A stretch of 64,000 nucleotides of DNA from Cornus controversa (lineage: Eukaryota; Streptophyta; Magnoliopsida; Cornales; Cornaceae): positions 25,098,297 to 25,162,296 of the forward strand of contig CM048850.1 of the NCBI GenBank assembly GCA_026545225.1. The letters are read 5' to 3'. The translations under genes and the position numbers were made by a program. The notes beneath the pieces were generated by a model that was not told the origin of the DNA, ran no database searches, and worked only from the letters and a program-made list of their open reading frames with translations. Positions 54,812 through 64,000 of this stretch are shown here, piece after piece; within the stretch, counting starts at the first letter, position 1, and each line of letters opens with the position of its first letter.

Positions 54812-55278
54812 TTATAAATCATCATTGAAGGTTATGATATAACCTTTGTTTGCCAACTTTTCCACTGAAATTAGATTCTTCTTTAAGTCAGGGATGTGCC
54901 TAACATCTTTCAACTTCCACACATATCCATTTAATCTAATCTGCACCTTACCCTTGCCAACCACATTGCAAAGCTGATCATCACCAAGATACACCTTTCC
55001 AGATTACTCGATACATAGTTGTCAAATAACTCTCTACTTGAGGTAAAATGAAATGATGCCCAGGAGTCCAAAACCAAAAACTCTGCCTTGCGCCCCAAAT
55101 AGCATATCAACGCATCATCTGATTCTTCTGAGAAAATGTTTGCTTTAGTTTTATTCTCTATATCCTTTAATGGAGCTCCCCACTGGTTTTTATAATGTCT
55201 AACCTTGCCATAATTCCAACATTCAATTTCTTTCTCATTCTGATTTTGATTATTGGAGTTCCTGGGTTTCGAAACCAT
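54812..55278 (-). pseudogene. Cop-C: zinc knuckle, protease and pre-integrase
   Basis: The knuckle has lost key residues (ECWNYGKVRHYKNQW for CWNCGKxGHxKxxC). The protease motif reads LDSWASFHFT where the family has LDSGASxHMT, so the active-site Gly is lost. The GAG-pre-integrase part (YLGDDQLCNVVGKGKVQIRL, LKDVRHIPDLKKNLISVEKL) is well preserved. Confidence 0.85.
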
Positions 55279-55449
55279 GATCTGCCATTCTTTGACTTGG
55301 ATTTGCTATGTCTATTACCATTACCATTTTCTTGTTTGAACTTTTGTCCCTACTTTTTACATTCAATGTTGATCCAGAAGTGGAAACACCAACTGATGTC
55401 TCCTTTCTGATTTCCTCAGTCAGAATCATATTGACAACATCATCGAACT

Positions 55450-55950
55450 TTAATTTAGACTCCCTGCAGAACTATTGACTGTAGTAACTATGCCACTCCA
55501 ATTCTCAGGCAACTGCCCGAGAATTAGGAATGCTCGAATCTCATCATTGAAAGAGATTTCAACAGAGTCTAATTGATCTACAATTTCATTGAATTCATTC
55601 AGATATTCTCTAAACTTTTCACTTTCGGCCATATTCATAGTGAATAATTTCTTAATTAAATATACCCTCTTCGCTACAGATAGTTGTTCAAAAGGCTTCC
55701 ATGAGAGATGTTGTCATTTTCTCATTTTTTGTGTTAAAAGTGACTGATTTTGACAACATCAATCTGATCGTTGCAAAAGCCTTCCGATCATGTCTGATCC
55801 ATTCATCTTCTTTCATCTATCTTGGCTTCTTTCCAAGCGATAGGTCTAGCTCTTTCTCGATCAAATAGTCCTCTATCTGCATCTTCCAAAAACTAAAGTT
55901 TGTGCCATTAAACTTATCAATCTTAGATGTTTTCTCATCTGATGCCATTA
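55450..55950 (-). pseudogene. Cop-C: gag
   Basis: The ATG at 55950 (minus) gives MASDEKTSKIDKFNGTNF, then SFWKMQIEDYLIEKELDLSL. The later part LNEFNEIVDQLDSVEISFND and FLILGQLPENWSGIVTTVNS (55638-55450) is a UBN2-type copia gag. Stops and a frameshift separate the parts. Confidence 0.85.
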
Positions 55951-56038
55951 CTCCCACTCGAACAAATAGGTCAAACATGAAGAATGCCTCTCTAGAATTT
56001 TGTCAAACACCTTCTGTGCCCTAGGTTCTCCAACCAAA

Positions 56039-56050
56039 GCTCTGAGACCA
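56039..56050 (-). other. Primer-binding site of Cop-C
   Basis: Reverse complement TGGTCTCAGAGC, one base off the iMet-type TGGTATCAGAGC, 2 bp from the LTR. Confidence 0.8.
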
Positions 56051-56052
56051 AT

Positions 56053-56662
56053 TGTTGGGAATTAGGGAGGTATCATTCACTCTCTCTAATACCACCAGTT
56101 ACTGCGAATAAAATAAGAATAATCAAGAAAGATAAGAACAATCACCTAAGAAAAGAACAAACATATAAGAACACATAAGATTTATATGGTTTGGCTCCAC
56201 TCGGCCTACGTCCACGAAGTTGCAGGGATTTTTCACTATAATGGAGGAATGACACATCTTTGCTTTACAATCACCAATCACGCCCTCTGTGTGTGTACCT
56301 ATGTGTATCCCATACCCACAATGTTTGTCTTATCATAGTATTTATGTGCCCCAAGCCTTGGGCAACAAACAAGTGGAGAAAATACCAAAATAGCCAAAAA
56401 GAGTTGGATAAAAAAAACTTCGATCAATAGCCTTCGCAACTTCGATCGATTGAGCTATCAATCGAAAAAATTGCCTCTTCGATCGAAACTCTCTATGAAT
56501 GAAAGGCTTCCAAATTATGATCGATCGATAATTTTGGAATTCCAAAAAACTTCCAAAACTTTTTGTGATCGAAAGGCTTCAATTCTTAATCGATCTAACC
56601 TTTTGATCAATGATTTGCAAATAGCCAAAAATAGCATTTTCATGTCTTCCCTAATCCCAATA
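56053..56662 (-). mobile_element. 5' LTR of Cop-C (~610 bp)
   Basis: Edges TGTTGGGAATTAGGGA (56053) and TCCCTAATCCCAATA (56662) are inverted copies, the last CA having become TA. In sense: palindrome array (56613-56418), TATA-like ATAAATA (56345-56338), leader, primer site. The 3' LTR was not found. Confidence 0.75.
56418..56613. repeat. Palindrome array TTCGATCGATCGAA-like (Cop-C LTR)
   Basis: Units ACTTCGATCAAT (56418), ACTTCGATCGATTGAG (56439-56454), CTTCGATCGAAA (56477-56488), ATGATCGATCGATAA (56517-56531), TGTGATCGAAAGG and TTAATCGATCTA (56587-56598). Decayed. Confidence 0.7.
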
Positions 56663-57418
56663 CTTCTGAGATCTTAACCATGGGTATCTGGAGGTTTGGG
56701 CCGCGGACGATTGTAAGATGGAGGAAGATTCCAATCAAGAAGGATGCTCACTCGAAAGAGTTTTCTATTAAGTTCTTTGGCAAAACACCTCCAGAATATA
56801 ACAAGAGTCTGAATTTATGCAATTAATAATACTGAAGAAATTTCATACTCTTTGTCAAATTGTTTATAATTGAGACTGGGAATAAATTATTAAGAGAGAT
56901 GTTAGCAATACTGAAGAAATTTCATGTTCTCAATGAAACTATTTAATAATAGAGATGAAACTGGAAGACTAAATACAGAATCTGGAACAAGCACCCCTAT
57001 TTACAAAGTGCCAAAGGGTGCGATTTAAATCTCAATAACTCACTAGGTGTCACTTTAGCTCTACAACTACTATTTGAATAGTTTATTTTGCCACTATTTG
57101 AATAGTTACAACTATTCAAATTTTAATTCAAATTTCAATAGTCATATTTTGGAAGGTTGATAGTTATTTCAGTTCAACAGTAATTTCTAAAAGTTTGACA
57201 GTTTTTAGTTGTATAACTAACTTAGTAAGCTCTAATTTTATCTATTTCACATATATTGGTGGGATACACCACAATGAGCTGTGATCCTATGTATAGCTTT
57301 TATTACTAAAATATATCTAACCTAAACAACCACGATCATACACACATCATGCACTAAATGGCAATTGTTCCCTATAATGCGCCACCATGACACCACATAA
57401 CCCACTACCTATGCCATC
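56663..57418. other. Unassigned AT-rich segment
   Basis: No coding sequence. AATTTCATACTCTTTGTCAA and AATTTCATGTTCTCAATGAA (56838 and 56920) are related words ~80 bp apart, and ACTATTTGAATAGTT is repeated at 57067-57081 and 57093-57107. Not recognised. Confidence 0.4.
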
Positions 57419-57712
57419 TATTGTAAGATTCAGAAGATAATTCAAGCTTGTGTTGAAAGGTGTAAATCAATTTGGTGTCAATTTGAATATTTTCATCTTG
57501 CTTTGTTTCTTCATTGTACTCTTCTTGTACTTAAGAAGATACATCTCCTTCAAACTCGTCTCCCCACCTAGAAAGAAGAGTTATTTCATTTGTCATGGTC
57601 CATGCAGGAGGATTGAACCTCACCCAATATGTTTTCATTCCATTACGAGATTCGATCCAGACAGCATCTTTGCGCTTTGGTCTCCAAACTTGTCCTTCTT
57701 TTAGTCTTTCAA
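57419..57712 (-). pseudogene. Unrecognised partial minus-strand frame
   Basis: About 95 codons with one stop. It starts near 57712 (ERLKEGQVWRPKRKDAVWIE) and continues SRNGMKTYWVRFNPPAWTMT and WGDEFEGDVSS. It looks like protein sequence, not random frame. It lies downstream (sense) of the Gyp-6 gag and could be part of that element. Family not recognised. Confidence 0.35.
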
Positions 57713-58255
57713 TGTTTAAAACTTTTTAATCTACTTAGAATTGGAGATAACTTTGTTCTTGTTCCTCGCTTTCTTGTTTGACACTTTCATTTTGCTAGAT
57801 ATTAGAGATAGTTTGAGAAAGTAACTCTTAAGATATCACTAGTGTGTTTCTGGGCAATGATTCTTGTGAGATCCTTACAAGACTATTCTCATCTTGACTT
57901 TCTTTTTTGGTCTCCATGTGAGCACAATTTTTTGATCATTTCTACTTGAAATTGTTTGAGGAGAACTTGAAGAATTACCTTTACAATACTTCTTTGAGGC
58001 AAATCCTTGCGATTTGTCACTTTGTTTATGCCTTTGTTTTTCTTTTGCCTTTCTTAAGACTTCTTTCTTATTTTAAGATATAAAAAAATGTGTAAGCCTT
58101 TTTAAAGGACATGTGTGAATCTTACCCCCTTGCTAAGGGTATTTCATATGAGAGAGTTGGGAATAAGCTTTGTATGGAGGGTTTGCCTCATATCTATTCA
58201 CTTTCCTTTTTTTGTTCTGACTACTCACTTTTTGTTAGAAGGTTGTTTCAAACAT
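57713..58255. other. Unassigned segment downstream of Gyp-6 gag
   Basis: No conserved motif seen. Lys-rich on the minus strand around 58010-58080, as expected for a gag tail. Confidence 0.35.
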
Positions 58256-59460
58256 TTACTCGTTTGAATTATGGTGAGCTATCTCAAATTTCTTGTACTT
58301 GAAAGTAGATGTTCTTAACAAGTGCAGTCTTCTACAAAGGTTTTCTTGACTCAATGTCTTATGTAACTGAGAACCTTCAGATGAAGTCACTGAAGCAACA
58401 TAATGTGTTTCTTGATATAAGTCTTTAGAGATGATACTTGTAACATAAAATGTATCTATTTCATCATCCAAGTTAGGAAGTATTTTGTCTTCCTCTTCGG
58501 ACTCAATCCCCTCGTCTTTAAGACACTTGTCAGACATACTAGGAAAGTCAAGAGCCTTTGCACCATGACTAATTATGCTAAGCTCCATATCATGGGCATG
58601 AGTAACTAGTTCTTCAAATGTACGAGGCCTAATTCCTTGTAGAATGTAGAGAAGCTCCCAGTTCATGCCTTGCATACACATTTCGACTGTTGAGATTTCA
58701 AAAAGACGATCTTTAGAATCAAGACTTAGAGTTCGCTAGTGGTTGATATAGTTGGCCACAAGCATGTCCTTCATTTCTTTAGTGTTAGTGAGTTCTAGCA
58801 TGCTTACTATTCTATGAGTACTATAGAAGCAGTTGAGAAACTCTTGCTCCATTTGCTCTCGACAGTCAATACTCCCAGAATTGAGGTTCGTGCACTAATC
58901 AAATATATTCCCTTTGAGGGAACGAACAAATTGCTTGACTAAGAGGTCCCTTCTGTGCCAGCGTAATTGTAGGTTTCCACAAAGTGTGCAACATATTGTT
59001 TGGGATTGCCTTTTTCAAAAAATTGTTAGAATTTTGGCAGTTGATATCTCACTGGCATTTTTAAGTTATCAATTCTTTCGGGGTAAGGTTTCGAGTATAG
59101 ACAAGTACTTTGAGGAACACCATCGTGCAGTTCTCGTATGTTATTCATTATCATGTCTTGAAGCTATTGGACAGGAAAAAAAAGTCGATAAAGATAGCTT
59201 GATTAGGCATTTGAGTAGTGATGGATCAGGACGGATCGTCAACTAGAGTGATCTCTAGTGTGTGGAATCAAGAGTAGGAACTTGGCATTTGCTTGACTTA
59301 GTAATGCCATGCGATTCTAACATTTTCGTAATGAGACAATTTTCAGATCTTTTTCCTTAATAGTCTTCTATAGTCTCCTAATCGCACGAGTCATAATCGC
59401 CAATTGATCTTCATACGAGATAATACTGGTCATCATGGCTGATATGATGGTAGTCCCAAA
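58256..59460 (-). pseudogene. Gyp-6: gypsy gag remnant
   Basis: Retrotrans_gag-type capsid in several frames. In sense: QLAIMTRAIRRL-like helix (59400), FVRSLKGNIFD, SIDCREQMEQEFLNCFYSTH and RIVSMLELTNTKEMKDMLVA (58860-58760), SLDSKDRLFEIS, then the open part MCMQGMNWELLYILQGIRPR and TFEELVTHAHDMELSIISHG (58681-58560). The tail is acidic. This gag type is common in plant Ty3/gypsy elements. Protease and RT were not found further downstream. Confidence 0.8.
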
Positions 59461-59951
59461 AAAGTTCTGTAGCCTTAAATGGACCAGGGACTTATTACTG
59501 AATGACCCTCTAAGAAGGCACTTGGAGAGCGATCAAAGATGCCTTTTGATAATTATTTTTCTAAGACAAGTTGGACATTTGAGGTTGTAGGAACAATATT
59601 ATTCCTTGCCCCCGAAGAGGAAAAGATGGTATAAGTTTGGGTTTTTTCTTTGATGGATTTGGTGGAGTTGACTGCCATTGCATCTTGATGGCATTTGATG
59701 AGAACGGATCATTTAGCTATGTTCTGAGTCATTGGACTTGCAAATGTCACTTAACAAAGTTGCAACCTTCTTACCACTTTTTGTGGTGGTGTTGACTTTG
59801 TCCATCAGAACTATGATGTTCTTGGTGGTATTCTTACCTTTTGTCTGAACCTTGCGAGAAGTCATAGATTCTTACGACAAGGTTCTTGAAGATTTGACAT
59901 AAAAGAAAAAGATAAGAAGCAGAGAAGGTCCCACCGAGCATGCCGAAAATT

Positions 59952-60720
59952 TGTACACACAAATTTTGAGTCTGAGAATAAGATCAAAACACGTAGACAA
60001 ATAAATCAAATTTATTAATTTCAACAAATATGAGTTACAAATCTCTGTAAATCTTTACAAAATAAAGACAAATTCTTCTGATTCGATCTCCTTGGTGATC
60101 TGGATTCAATGACTGCTTGAATTTAATATTGAATTGGATTGTAACTTTGGTGAAGAACGACACGTAGATGATGTGTTTGTTGTTCTTCTCCTTCAGGGTT
60201 TTAGATGCTTTTGAGTTTTAGATTTTGAGTGAAGAATCCTGTAAAACTTCAGTATTGTTTGTGAGTGTTCTTGTTCTCTCCCTTTTTCCTTTACCCTCTA
60301 CCTCTATTTATAGACTTCTTAAAATGACAAACTAGTAACTTCTTTTACTCTTGATAATTATTATCTTTTGTAATAATTATCCAATTAATATATATATATA
60401 TATATATATAATTATCTTTGATAATAAATATTTATACATATATATCAATTATAATTTGATCCATTTTTTAGTGTGCTTAGACTTCTTAAACAATTTGGAT
60501 CAGCTCATGACTCATTTATTTGTAGTAGGTCTAGATTTTGAATTATCTGACTCATTCAGCCACATTTCAAAGTGAATTAAAATTGAAGATAAACTCAAAT
60601 TATATTTTGAATCCATCATATAATTTTTTAATGTCTACACTTACTATTTCACAATATATTAAAGAGCCAAAGTTGCATGAAATTCACAAAAAGGCACCTA
60701 TGGGTCGTGATCATTGCATG
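59952..60720 (-). mobile_element. Gyp-6: 5' LTR (outer edge uncertain)
   Basis: Sense end TGTGTGTACA (plus 59952), then TCGGCATGCTCGGTGGGACC-like leader at 59945-59926. TATA-like CTATAAATAGAGG on the minus strand at 60313-60301, followed by a purine-rich leader. A TA microsatellite lies at 60389-60412. The U3 start near 60720 is a guess. Confidence 0.6.
60301..60313 (-). promoter_or_regulatory. TATA box of the Gyp-6 LTR
   Basis: Minus strand CTATAAATAGAGG, a near-canonical plant TATA box, about 350 bp before the LTR end. Confidence 0.6.
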
Positions 60721-60930
60721 AACCTTCAAATTTAAGTCTCCTGCGTTGTCATTCATCAAACTAACATTACTATCTTATTTTTAATGAAAACTCAAACATC
60801 ACCTGGCCATGTCATTTCTTTGCCCAATGTGATCTATGATGAATGAACAATGCGATATAGCCTGAAACATTTGATTAACTTAACAAAATCCAAAAAGAAA
60901 TTGTATTAATTTAAGAAAGAAAGGATAAAG

Positions 60931-61010
60931 CGATTCAATAAAACAATATTATTAATTTGCAATGTCAAGGAACGATTCAATAAAACAATATTGTTAATTT
61001 TCAATGTCAA
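60931..61010. repeat. 38-bp direct repeat
   Basis: Two copies starting CGATTCAATAAAACAATATT, separated by GGAA and differing at about two bases. Confidence 0.85.
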
Positions 61011-61135
61011 TTTTATTTTATTTTGTTAGATAATAATGATGTGGAAACCTTTTAGAGCAATCGACTATTCACCATTAAACATATGCAATCACCATTAAAG
61101 TATTTATGAACAAGTTTCTGGACAATAAGTCTAAG

Positions 61136-61278
61136 GTTATGTTTGGTTGGATATAATTATTGTTTTGGGATTGGAATTTGTGGAATTAGAGAAAAAATAG
61201 TTTAAACTTTAAACTAAATTTTCTCCAATTTCAAAAATTCAAATTTCAAGATACCAATTTCATGCGATCGAACATAAC
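61136..61278. mobile_element. Foldback MITE-like element (~143 bp)
   Basis: Left half GTTATGTTTGGTTGGAT... and the reverse complement of the right half GTTATGTTCGATCGCAT... align over most of ~65 bp each (also GGAATTT...AATTAGAGAAAA against TTGAATTT...AATTGGAGAAAA). No coding capacity. Target duplication unclear (AAG on both sides at best), so the superfamily is not assigned. Confidence 0.65.
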
Positions 61279-62572
61279 AAAGATTTTGTTATTGATGATA
61301 TTCCATATTAATTATAGTGATGGTATTAATGCTAGTGACAATATTGACTATATTAATCATGATCTTAATATGGAATGAGAACTGGAGCTTCTAATTGTGA
61401 TGAATGTGCTTGCTAACTAAAAATATTATGCCGAAAATAGACTGATTATCTATCAGCCTTCCATTGAAACTGGTAACAAATTTAAAAAAGAATAAAAAAT
61501 AGACATAGAAAAAGTTATTATCGAATTAAAAAAAATGAATCATTCTTAATTCTTAGATTATGAAAATAAGATTCACACTTTCACAATCCAATAGATGGAC
61601 ATCGTGCTCACTATACATTTGGTGATAACTTTTTATTGTACAAATTATAATCCTTTAAAAGAAGAGTAATAATAGGAATAGTAAAAAGTTATGACTAAAT
61701 ATGTAGTGAACACGGTGTAAATTGAGAGTAATTCACTTTTTTAATTATTATTCTTATCGTTAATTTTCAAAAAAATCTCAGCCTACCGACTCTAAATTTT
61801 TCCCTCAACAATAAAAAAAAAAGTCGACTGCCTTATCATTTTATATGATGAATTATATACTGGTACAATTAATAATTTCTTTTTTCTATATATGCACACA
61901 CAAGGGTTCATTTATTCTCTCTTATTTTCTTGTTCTCTAGAAACAAAACTAGAGATGGAGTGGGCAATGATCCATCTAATTATCAATCAAAACGCTCCAC
62001 TAATAGCGCCATCCATCCAGCAGCATTTCTCGCAGCCTACGGTATACCCCACGTGAAAATTCTTAGGTCTTTTGACTTTTATGGCAAGTCTAGTGTCAAC
62101 CGCTATATATACGTGTTCCGTTCTTATAGGGTAGCACATGGCTTGTCCAACACCTCTTCCTCTTTTGTTTTTTCTTCACAAATACTGAAGATATTTGCCA
62201 ATTAAGCTACAGTATTTATTTCCCCCCAAGAAAAAAATAATGGTTACACACTAGAAAATAATCGTACCTTACAATTATTCTATTTTCTTGTAATTTTTAG
62301 AACAATATAGTACCTGATGAATGGTTTTAATCTAATTATATAAAAAAATATAATGTGTATTATATATCCAATATATTTTTATTTTATAGATTTTATTTTA
62401 TTTTTTACATGCAAGTTACATAAAGAAGACCACCATTGTGTTATGTGAGTCCTTTTGAATCATAGGGTTGCGAGCTTAGATGAAACATAAGGTATAGAAA
62501 AGAATAAGAAGAAAAAATTAACCTCCTTAAACTCAAATTAGTGTCATGAACTAAATAAAATCAATATATTCT

Positions 62573-62577
<5 letters not shown>

Positions 62578-62603
<26 letters not shown>
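62578..62603. repeat. TA microsatellite upstream of the PMEI-like gene
   Basis: About 13 TA units. Confidence 0.95.
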
Positions 62604-62607
<4 letters not shown>

Positions 62608-62637
62608 CCTACAACAAGAGCCACCTGACACTTTCCC

Positions 62638-62648
62638 CTATAAATTGC
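62638..62648 (+). promoter_or_regulatory. TATA box of the PMEI-like gene
   Basis: CTATAAATTGC about 90 bp before the ATG. The leader ends in GAGAGAGATAGAGATC before ATG. Confidence 0.65.
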
Positions 62649-62728
62649 CATCTCAAATATTAACCACAAACTCATCAGTCCAAGTTGCAATTTAGACAGA
62701 GAAAGAGATCTAGAGAGAGATAGAGATC

Positions 62729-63343
62729 ATGAGAGCTTCCAATCTTACAAACCCATGTTCGTACAATGTTATCACATACCTTGTAACCTTCCTTCTATTC
62801 ATGATCTCTCACATGCAACCAACCTCAGCTTCCACAGAACCCAAAACCTACACAAATTTCATCAAAACCTCATGTAACTCAACCACCTACACTGCACTCT
62901 GCTACAAGTCCCTCTCTCCCTACGCCTCTTCCATCAAAACCAACCCGAAAAAGCTCTGCAACACCGCACTCACCGTCACCATAAAAGCTGCTCGCAACAC
63001 CTTGAGCATAGTGTCAAAGTTAACTAAACAGAAGGGTATCACAAGCAGCGAAGCCGCGGTCATTAAGGACTGCATTGAGAACATAGAAGACAGTATTGAT
63101 GAGCTCAAGCAATCTCTCAAGGCAATGGGAAGCCTCGGTGAAACTAATGCCAGTAAGGAGTTTCAAATGGAGAATGTGAAGACGTGGATGAGCGCAGCCA
63201 TAACCGATGAGGATACGTGCACAGACGGATTCTCTGGCCGGAAAATAAGTCCCACTGTGAAGAACAAGATCAGGAATAGCATATTAGGTGTTGCCAAACT
63301 TACTAGTAATGCTTTGTCTCTCATCAACCACCTCAGTTATTAA
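62729..63343 (+). CDS. Secreted pectin methylesterase inhibitor (PMEI)-like protein
   Basis: Intronless gene of 204 codons, the only ordinary host gene in the window. Residues 1-35 form a signal peptide with hydrophobic core VITYLVTFLLFMIS and a likely cut after PTSAS. The mature part has the plant invertase/PMEI four-helix fold pattern: FIKTSCNSTTYTALCYKSLS with the first Cys pair (C49, C58), KDCIENIEDSIDELKQSLKA (C115) and SAAITDEDTCTDGF (C164), the last two expected to pair. C77 is an extra Cys. The segment CIENIEDSIDEL and the TWMSAAITDEDTC motif are typical of PMEI and '21 kDa protein' types. Two N-glycosylation sequons (N50, N140). Such proteins act in the cell wall on pectin methylesterases; invertase inhibition is the alternative. 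Length is usual. The first ATG is used. Confidence 0.93.
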   Translation: MRASNLTNPCSYNVITYLVTFLLFMISHMQPTSASTEPKTYTNFIKTSCNSTTYTALCYKSLSPYASSIKTNPKKLCNTALTVTIKAARNTLSIVSKLTKQKGITSSEAAVIKDCIENIEDSIDELKQSLKAMGSLGETNASKEFQMENVKTWMSAAITDEDTCTDGFSGRKISPTVKNKIRNSILGVAKLTSNALSLINHLSY

Positions 63344-64000
63344 AAATAGATGTAAAAGTAGTTCATGGGTTCAATTCTTGGTATTTGATTTTGCAAATGG
63401 TTTGTCCAAAAATGGTTTAAATAAATTTTTACCTTTATTGAAGAAAGCATTTTTCTTTAAAACGTCTATGAATGGTTACAAATGAGATCATCTTGAATTT
63501 TATTTTTTTTTCAATTTAGATTACACACAAGTTGATTACATTAGGGTAGTGTTGATCAGGTTTACTTTATCAATTTAGACTCGGATTATTATTATTAGTT
63601 GAGTTCAACATACTTGCCCGACATTCAAATTCAATCTCAATTGAGGTTAGACTGATAGCTCAATTGCAGGAAGGAATGTAAGAACTCATACTTTGATTCT
63701 TGAATTATTGGCTTATACAAAATAACTTGACATCGTCGAGACTATTCATAGGACTCCAAGGATAATTTTTTAAATTTTTTTACATCAATTATGATTCTTA
63801 ACTACTTTCTACTATCTACTATCTACTAATTTGTTACATTAGCTATATTTTTCTAGACTTTAAATTTTTTTAAGAACAAAACTTGGACAATTAAGGGAGA
63901 AATAGTTTCTAAAATATAACAATGACTTATGAAACCAAATACATAATAAATATTTATAATTACATTTTCAATAATTTTAGTTTGAGGCCCAAAATCAACT
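63344..64000. other. 3' flank of the PMEI-like gene
   Basis: AT-rich, no open frame of note. No clear polyadenylation consensus beyond AATAAAT at 63419-63425. Confidence 0.5.

Larger units (their letters stand above)
60720..62577. other. Intergenic region
   Basis: AT-rich, no supported gene. It holds a 38-bp duplication (60931-60968 and 60973-61010), a foldback element (61136-61278) and long A/T runs. Confidence 0.6.

Noticed and set aside
57450-57704. 84-codon plus-strand frame with a hydrophobic start
   Set aside because: The opposite strand gives a more protein-like sequence (WRPKRKDAVWIESRNGMKTY); the plus frame is probably its shadow.
58914-59246. 110-codon plus-strand frame
   Set aside because: The minus strand here reads a recognisable gypsy gag; the plus frame is its shadow.
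61930-62205. 91-codon plus-strand frame upstream of the PMEI-like gene
   Set aside because: No domain, composition like random AT-rich sequence, no clear promoter.

Overview
This is nuclear DNA of a flowering plant, and it is almost entirely repetitive. The evidence is AT-rich sequence, Ty1/copia and Ty3/gypsy (Athila-lineage) retrotransposons nested in one another, a tandem TRIM element, primer sites for plant tRNA-iMet and tRNA-Asp, and one ordinary plant gene, a secreted pectin methylesterase inhibitor (PMEI)-like protein at 62729-63343. I cannot name the species. No rRNA, tRNA, CRISPR array or bacterial feature was seen. All element names below are mine.

Layout. 1-~5398 (-): Cop-A, a Sirevirus-like copia element with a 5' LTR, an intact gag of 692 codons, no pol, and a second open frame running off the left edge. 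~5400-11747 (-): Cop-B, a decayed Sirevirus-like copia element with many polypurine tracts. 11748-33517 (+): Ath-1, an Athila-like gypsy element with gag and protease but no RT or integrase. Ath-2 (+, 17354-32188) is inserted into the 3' LTR of Ath-1 with a perfect 5-bp target duplication. Ath-3 (-, 20249-~29600) is inserted into Ath-2 and is a 5'-truncated element with pol, an extra ORF and a 3' LTR. 33667-36860 (-): Ath-4, a sister of Ath-2. ~36862-~44428 (+): Ath-5, a 5'-truncated Athila element whose integrase is split by a solo LTR (37121-38592). 44626-45512: a tandem TRIM. 45518-~48190: LTR-like block E1. ~48195-56662 (-): Cop-C, a decayed copia element split inside RT by block E2, which itself holds a likely solo copia LTR. 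~57400-60720 (-): Gyp-6, a gypsy gag remnant with its LTR. 60720-64000: low-copy DNA with a foldback element and the PMEI-like gene.

The most interesting pattern is a set of twelve short palindrome arrays, each with its own perfect or near-perfect dyad (for example GGACCGGTCC, CTTCGATGCATCGAAG, TTACGATGCATCGTAA, TCGATCAATCGA). Four elements carry an array both in the LTR and in the internal region, and in all four the two arrays use the same palindrome. Related elements use different ones. The LTR arrays of six elements sit about 70-235 bp 5' of a TATA-like box. The internal arrays sit before a pyrimidine-rich tract, which in three elements is followed by an extra ORF of one protein family (resembling the 'putative plant transposon protein' domain). 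This family occurs in both copia and gypsy elements here. I infer an element-specific cis-code shared by the LTR promoter and an internal promoter, possibly read by the extra ORF product.
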